From Carya illinoinensis (Eukaryota > Streptophyta > Magnoliopsida > Fagales > Juglandaceae), in contig NC_056766.1 of the NCBI RefSeq assembly GCF_018687715.1, positions 37,915,433 to 37,979,432 on the forward strand: a DNA stretch of 64,000 nt. The letters are read 5' to 3'. The first letter of the stretch is position 1. Every line of letters begins with the position of its first letter. Below, piece after piece: positions 59,567 through 64,000 of this stretch. Both the position numbers and the translations under genes were made by a program. The notes under the pieces were generated by a model. It made no database searches. It was given only the letters and a program-made list of their open reading frames with translations, and had not been told where the DNA came from.

Positions 59567-60035
59567 GCATTTGGGTACAGAGATGATCTCAGATATTCTA
59601 TGAATAGTAGAGAAAAAATAGTGAAAAAATAATAATAAAATAGTAAATAGTAGTGAATAGTAGTAGTGACTCGCTTAGGCCGTGAGGTCCATGGCTTGTA
59701 TAGACTGGACTGGATGGGGTTGGCAGATTTACGTATTTCTTGAGTCTTTTGGGGTTGTTTTCTTTAGGCTTGTTTAGTCTACTTTGGGGTTAGGCTTGTT
59801 TAGTTTCTTTGTTTTGGTTTGTGTTGGTTTTAATCTGGGGGGATTTGTTTTTTGCTTGGCTTGTAACCACGGTTTTCTTCTGCCATAAGAAATGGCTTTT
59901 TAATAAACTTGGGACGGGGTCATTGCATGTGTGGCTTCCGGCTCTTTGGTAAAAAAAAAAAAAATAGTGAATAATAGTATAAAATAGTAAAAAATAAATG
60001 AAAAGTAATGAAAAAATAATAAATAATAGTAGAGT
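59567..60035. mobile_element. M2-family MITE split by a LINE 3' fragment
   Basis: The left part 59567-59664 ('taggttgcatttgggtacagagatgatctcag...aaatagtagtgaatagtag') matches 3202-3300. 59665-59954 is different G/T-rich DNA ending 'ggctctttgg' plus an A-tail of about 14. The MITE interior ('aatagtgaataatagtataaaatagt') then resumes. The insert reads as a 3' end of a retroposon on the + strand. Confidence 0.6.
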
Positions 60036-60537
60036 ATGCTCTAACATATATTCTAACAATGAAAATTACAGAATACTCAGCATACTCTAAAAGTAATCAA
60101 TATGCTCTAACAATGAAAATCATATACAAGAACTTACCAAAATACTTTCATTGGATTTAACATCCTCATAATATATTCTGAAAAGCAGCCCAACATGCAT
60201 GGTTCTCTCAAAGTCCTTCCAGATAGAGTAATGTCAAAGACAGAGAAATTTGATGGGAAGTAGTTATTCGAAGATATAAAGAAAACCAATGGTAAGATCA
60301 TGTCATAATTCAGAAGACTAAGGTGCAATGGGCGGTGGCCTAGAAGAAAAAAAGATGATAGGTGACAACAGAGCTGCATGCGTCCATATCCAGATCAGCC
60401 GGAGTAGATTATTAAGCAACTAGGGCTGGGTTCCACATTGATGTGGTTAATTTACCCTACCATTGCTAGGGGATTTATTTTGAGGGGATGGAACTAGACG
60501 TTTCTTGGATCTATTAAGGTAGAGATGTCAGACAAAA

Positions 60538-60812
60538 TATTTTGCAAATAAATCATTTTTTTTTATTGGCACCGGGTGTCTGGGAACATGGCGTCTCGAC
60601 TAATCTCAGGAGTGTACAAGTCTTTAGTAAGGAATTTTCCAACAAATATATTCTGGGTAATTGAAGAAAAAAATCTCTAAATCCGATAGTCTTTAAAGAT
60701 TGTTTGTACCTAAAGAAATTTGCACCTTAGACTTAAAGAGAGCATATCCTCAAGTCCAAGATCTTTACCACTTGAGCCAACTTCTAGGGGATGTATTTTG
60801 CAAATAAATCAT
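60538..60812 (-). mobile_element. Full-length tRNA-derived SINE with perfect 19-bp target duplication
   Basis: 'tattttgcaaataaatcat' lies at 60538-60556 and 60794-60812. The 237-bp body reads on the minus strand: 'agaagttggctcaagtggtaaag' (A box, about 60787-60765), 'cttggacttgaggatatgc', then further on 'gggattagtcg'-like sequence, and the ending 'gacacccggtgccaat' plus an A-tail (60557-60565). The end motif is one I associate with an abundant eudicot SINE family, which is memory and not a search result. Confidence 0.92.
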
Positions 60813-61749
60813 AAAATAATAGTCATGAAATTTGTCATTCCTCCATTTAGACAATTTAGTCATAAATGCATAAAAAAGTTCGGCAAGAAAAGATATATAA
60901 TAAAAGAAAAAAGAAGAGAAAGAAATCCATGAATGATGTTATCTCTAATCACACGTTAATATTGCATGTTTTAAAAGTGATTGTTCATTTAAGTAGTAAG
61001 GGAGAACTTTTGCAATTTTGGACATTGAAGCTCTCTCCCCGAGTAAGAAGAAACAATTCATGACCTAAAAGTCTAGAACCCATAATCTATAGGAAAAAGT
61101 TGGTCTGCCGCCTCACTTGTATCGCTATAGTGTACCTCTAGGTTTTTTATTTTTTATTTTTTTACTACTTAGTGTGATTAAAGAAATGATTTTAAGTAAA
61201 TTAATGTATTTTTTTTACCTTAATGATTAAGAAAGTGATTAAAAATAATTGGAAAAAAAAAATAACTGGACAGCACACGAACGGTATGCTCCAGGCGGCA
61301 TAGTAGCCGCACCCTAATCTATAAGGAGCTGGCTCAACCCACAAAGAGGTGATCACGGACTACAATCTCAATTTAACCCAAGTATGAATTAAGCAACAGA
61401 AAACCATTTCTCTCTTCTTTGTTCTGTTTTTTCCTTCTTTCTCCTGTAGTGACCAACAGAAGAATTGAGGTAGGTTGGGTCGTAATGAGGCATACGGGCA
61501 AATATACAGAGTGTTCGGCTTGGCTAGTTTTACTTAAGCTAGTTTTACTTTATTCAGCAACAAAACCAGTGAAAATGAGCCTGAAAGCCAATGCACAATC
61601 ATGAATAAATGGGAAGATTAAAGGACTACATGGTAGGCAGGGATATGGACCTGCACTACGGCCTATCCTATTTGAGTTATAACATAATGCCCTTCAGTGT
61701 ATTTGCGGCCTAAAATATGCAATGAACATTTTAAAACACAGGATGTAGT
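60813..61749. other. Intergenic DNA with a foldback-type MITE
   Basis: 61100-61318 has inverted ends around AT-rich DNA ('tctgccgcctcacttg...tatagtgtacc' against 'ggtatgctccaggcggcatag'). No gene is seen elsewhere in the stretch. Confidence 0.4.
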
Positions 61750-62040
61750 GAAATTACTTTAATTTTTTTTTCTTTTTACAAGTAAAAGAAGTTTTATTCA
61801 GCAAATGTAATAGGCAAAGCCTATGTACACAGGAAGTACACAAAAAAAGCACCTAAATACATTCTAAGAGGGGGAAGAGAAGATAGAAAAATATGAGCAT
61901 AAGCTCCATCAAGTCCTCAAGCAGAAGACCATTGCAATAAAGAAAATACAAAGAATTTCCAGATTTCCTCCAAAGAGCACTCCTTATTGTTAAAGCTCGT
62001 TCCTTTCCCACCAAATACATCACATGAGAAATTACTTTAA
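61750..62040 (-). mobile_element. 5'-truncated LINE insertion with 13-bp target duplication
   Basis: 'gaaattactttaa' flanks both sides (61750-61762 and 62028-62040). Between them the minus strand carries LINE ORF2 C-terminal and 3' sequence ending in an A-tail (T-run from 61763). The shared tail 'tgtacacaggaagtacacaa' / 'acctaaatacattcta' recurs in the element at 63541-63678. Confidence 0.88.
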
Positions 62041-62423
62041 AAAATTTAGAAACAAAGGATGATCTTAGCGAACAAAGCAAAGAAAAAGAACAACATTTCT
62101 TCATTTACTGCATCTCATTTTCTACAGGCAATTAACAAATACATACTGGAATACCTGCTAAGTGGGGAAGCACCTTACAGATTGAGATTCACAGCAAACG
62201 ATGATAGAGCACACGCAATATAGTAATTTTGGTAACATTTAACACCTCAAATTGTTCAAACCTACATAATGCGTACAAACTGGATACAAATAGCCAAACA
62301 CGAAAGCATACAAACCGAGTTCATCACACGTCTATGTACAGTGAAATCACAAGAGGTTGTAAAAGCTTGATGCCATCCCACACAACACGTGAAAGAAAGC
62401 AAATAAAGGAGCGTTCAAATACT

Positions 62424-63460
62424 TTACAAACCCTTGGAACCAGGAAGATCAATCCATTGCAATTGGATTTCCACTTCCCCGCGTTCCACATTTCTCAATC
62501 TGAGGCAGAGATCTTGGACCAGCTTGCCTTCGTTCCATGTTATGCAGCTCTCTTCAGCCAAGCAGTTTTGCCTGCTTGGCTGTACTCTTGTGATTATGGT
62601 ACCACTTGGGAGGTCTTTTAATTTCATCCTCAAGGCATCTATATATGCCCTGATGTCAAACTCAGCATCTCCCATTTTGTCATCTTTGGTGAATGTGTCA
62701 TGATCATAAACAGTCTGCAACCACAATAAACAATGACCATTGACGTATAAATAGGTGTAAAGCATAAGAAACAATATCGAAAAGTGGAAGATGGAAGAAA
62801 GAGAAAAGCCCAAGACAATGAACAGCTATCAAGTGGCTTTTACCATATTTGTCATCATCAAGAGCATAAACGTACAGGCCGTTGGCCCCTTATGTTTTTC
62901 ACTCTACACAAGTCACTTCTACCTAAAAGGTAGATTTCACAGCATCAAATTATGGGCTAGTGAATTGTTTAGTGTTGTTATTGCCTTCTAGCTATATAGC
63001 AAAGCTTCAAACATGGGATTCAACCATAGTGAATTTGATAGGGATGAGAACTCGTTCTATATACGAGATTGCAGTCACCAGCATGTTAGTACTGAAAAAC
63101 TCTTGTTTCCTGTGGTTGATTTCTTGTAAACAAACCAGAGTCCAACATTAATCAAGGATCCAGTACTTTGCTCCCAAGTTAACCAAAATTCTAAGAGCAA
63201 CATCAGAGTAGCACAAAAATTAAAGTCACCATACAAAGCGATCCTTTCTTCTTCTTCTTCTTTTTAATACAAAGCACCACATTTTCAAGCTTAAAAGGTT
63301 TCTATTAGGATTTTCATATTTTGACAAACGAGGGCAGCGAACAAAATACTTACAAAATACTTACCAGCTTGATCGGAAGATTAGGGTCTGAAACTGACAG
63401 AGTTAGATCTTCATTCCACTCGGGATTAACATCCTTTTTAATGACACGTGTCTTGAGTTT
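62424..63460 (-). CDS. CAR: C2-domain ABA-related (CAR-type) protein, last two exons (5' part outside window)
   Basis: Exons 63365-63460 (32 codons) and 62424-62714 (96 codons plus TAA) are joined in frame by GT-AG borders. The first exon reads KLKTRVIKKDVNPEWNEDLT, the middle of a C2 domain. The second begins TVYDHDTFTKDDKMGDAEFD, with the Asp residues that bind Ca2+, then continues with LPSGTIITRVQPSRQNCLAE and ends VEIQLQWIDLPGSKGL. This end and the insert after the D-x-D loop mark the CAR family, small proteins that bind membranes in a Ca2+-dependent way and recruit ABA receptors. The N-terminal exon with the first C2 strands was not found up to base 64000, so it lies upstream of the window. 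Two LINE tails sit close by, one in the next intron. Confidence 0.93.
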
Positions 63461-63540
63461 CTGCATCCAATGTTCACACTTAATTGTAATTAGAACTAAA
63501 CAGAAAGTTGTCAAAAATTACTACAGAAAAAATTGATGAG

Positions 63541-63678
63541 ACAAACTATTTTTTTTATTTTTTTTTATTTTTGATAAGTAAGAGGTAAATTTTATTGATA
63601 TGAATGAAATAGGCAAAGCTCGTGTACACAAGAAGTATACAAGAGAACACCTAAATACATTCTAGGTTCCACAAACTA
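63541..63678 (-). mobile_element. LINE 3' tail in a CAR intron
   Basis: 'acaaacta' flanks both sides (63541-63548 and 63671-63678). The 122-bp body is an A-tail (T-rich left end) plus 'ataagtaagaggtaaatttt' and 'ggcaaagctcgtgtacacaa'-type sequence shared with 61763-62027. Extreme 5' truncation. Confidence 0.75.
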
Positions 63679-64000
63679 AAAATTAATGAACAGTCTTGCT
63701 AGCCTAATACATATAACTGAACAACTATAAGTGGAAGGAACAATAAATAGTATATGTAAGCCAAGAGTCTCGTTCCAAGTCATCCAGCTCAATCTAGTCC
63801 CACGCCAAGTCACTCAACTCACTCCATCTCATCCGTTCAGCATAGCAGTAAAGATAACGATCAGATTGATATCTCCCATTGTGACTTATCTGCTAGGATA
63901 GAAGGCTTCAGTTGTTATTGACATTCCCTCTATTTCCTCTGTACATCTGCGAATATTTTCTGTACATTTAATCTGATGTAACAGATAGAAACAGTTGTTG
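63679..64000. other. CAR intron sequence, possibly LTR-derived
   Basis: No exon was found. The last 150 bases ('tgttattgacattccctcta...ctgtacatctgcgaatattttctgtacattt') resemble a copia LTR, but no boundary is visible. Confidence 0.35.

Overview
This is plant nuclear DNA. Genes carry short exons split by GT-AG introns, and the intergenic space is AT-rich with many decayed retrotransposons, SINEs and MITEs. The protein sequences are those of a woody eudicot. The MITE with 'ggccccgtttggttacacagatgagatgag' ends and the LINE tails with '...gataagtaagaggtaaattttattgat...' look like repeats I associate with Fagales (walnut/hickory type). That assignment is inference from memory.

Layout. 1-3.4 kb: two tandem copies of a tiny secreted-peptide gene with a CC-x5-CC core, the first cut by the window edge, with their downstream flanks duplicated too. 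3.9-8.85 kb: a dead plus-strand LINE. 8.9-11.2 kb: unresolved repeat DNA. 11.2-15.8 kb: a dead minus-strand Ty1/copia element keeping one LTR. 16-21.6 kb: a segment bounded by about 55-bp imperfect inverted repeats and a possible 9-bp target duplication, proposed as a Mutator-like element. 22.75-26.67 kb: a seven-exon EamA/DMT transporter gene (+). 27.78-34.07 kb: a complete twelve-exon phosphoethanolamine N-methyltransferase gene (-), with a 25-codon upstream ORF in its leader. 34.5-50 kb: AT-rich space with MITEs, a gypsy pol relic, a SINE with perfect target duplications and striking simple repeats. 50.0-53.2 kb: a complete six-exon PIN1-type auxin efflux carrier gene (-). 53.6-62.4 kb: a second repeat-rich gap with a full-length SINE. 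62.4 kb to the end: the last two exons of a CAR-type C2-domain gene (-), whose 5' exons lie outside.

The four conventional genes are unrelated single-copy neighbours: membrane transport, phosphocholine synthesis, polar auxin transport, and Ca2+/lipid-dependent ABA signalling. There is no operon or cluster logic. The most interesting items are the tandem CC-x5-CC peptide genes, the leader uORF of the methyltransferase gene, the candidate Mutator-like segment with promoter-like ends, and a family of short palindromic MITEs seen about nine times. I saw no rRNA, CRISPR or organellar sequence, and no intact tRNA gene.
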